Assembly (NCBI GenBank): GCA_963575745.1
Contig: CAUYUJ010021058.1
Location: 1 to 64,000 of the forward strand
Reading direction: 5' to 3'
Source: Prorocentrum cordatum
Taxonomy: Eukaryota > Sar > Dinophyceae > Prorocentrales > Prorocentraceae
DNA length: 64,000 nucleotides
Shown here in pieces: positions 63,736 to 64,000 of this stretch. The position numbers and the translations under genes are program-made. Positions within the stretch are counted from its first letter, which is position 1; each line of letters starts with the position of its first letter. A model generated the notes under the pieces. It made no database searches. It was not told the DNA's origin and worked only from the letters and a program-made list of their open reading frames with translations.

Positions 63736-64000
63736 ATGAGACGTGCCAGAAAAAGCCTCGCCTTCGAGGGATCGCAGGAATTGGCAGCCCGTCCTCGGCG
63801 GGAGGCCGGCGGATGCAAAACAGCGGCGAGCTCGCCGGCGGAAGCCGGTGGAAGGCCAGCCGAAGCCGGCGGAAGTGTTGGCCGAGCAGGGGCGAAGGCT
63901 GGGGGCAAGGGCCCAGACCCCTTCGCGTCGTGAGAGGATCTCGACGGGAGCTTTTCCGCTATGTTCGGCCTCTGGGGGCCCTCGCCGGGCCTCGGGGACC

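Overview
The window looks like nuclear DNA of a dinoflagellate. The reasons are degraded copies of the conserved dinoflagellate spliced leader (DinoSL), large GC-rich ORFs of families I associate only with dinoflagellates, reverse-transcriptase elements carrying tyrosine-recombinase and cytosine-methyltransferase-like domains, and a very heavy load of microsatellites and short inverted-repeat elements. The species cannot be named. I see no bacterial operons, rRNA, tRNA or CRISPR. Most long open frames in the window are translated microsatellites and are not annotated as genes. All family assignments are from reading motifs by eye; no search was run.

Layout. 1-6.2 kb: a decayed retroelement with a Cys-rich/membrane ORF, gag-like ORF, reverse transcriptase, RNase H, tyrosine recombinase and C5-methyltransferase-like domain, broken by frameshifts and a stop. 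6.2-29.8 kb: gene-poor, with (TCC)n, (CAT)n, a CAGCCT satellite, 73-bp and 83-bp satellites, a 20-bp-phased palindrome array, several inverted-repeat elements and a few possible exons. 29.9-35.0 kb: a second, differently decayed retroelement that has lost the RT palm. 35.8-39.6 kb: a dense cluster of small terminal-inverted-repeat elements, two with recognisable target-site signatures. 39.8-40.3 kb: an inverted pair of 12-bp minisatellites. 41.1-45.9 kb: a large multi-exon gene of a dinoflagellate repetitive family with an HMG-box-like segment. 46-48.8 kb: dispersed composite repeats. 49-54 kb: alternating CA and TG tracts around a short gene start and a large near-palindrome. 54.4-54.9 kb: a compact 178-aa gene. 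55.5-57.2 kb: second copies of the composite repeats. 57.3-61.2 kb: a large gene of unknown function. 61.2-64 kb: purine-rich microsatellites and unrecognised sequence.

The most interesting pattern is that relic spliced leaders lie 40-130 bp upstream of the start of every gene-like locus on the right half, and that two ~0.7-0.9-kb arrays of paired hairpins both end in such a relic. This suggests that the coding content arrived by repeated mRNA recycling (retroposition of trans-spliced transcripts), a process known in dinoflagellates. The genes do not form an operon or pathway; what links them is the way they seem to have been inserted.
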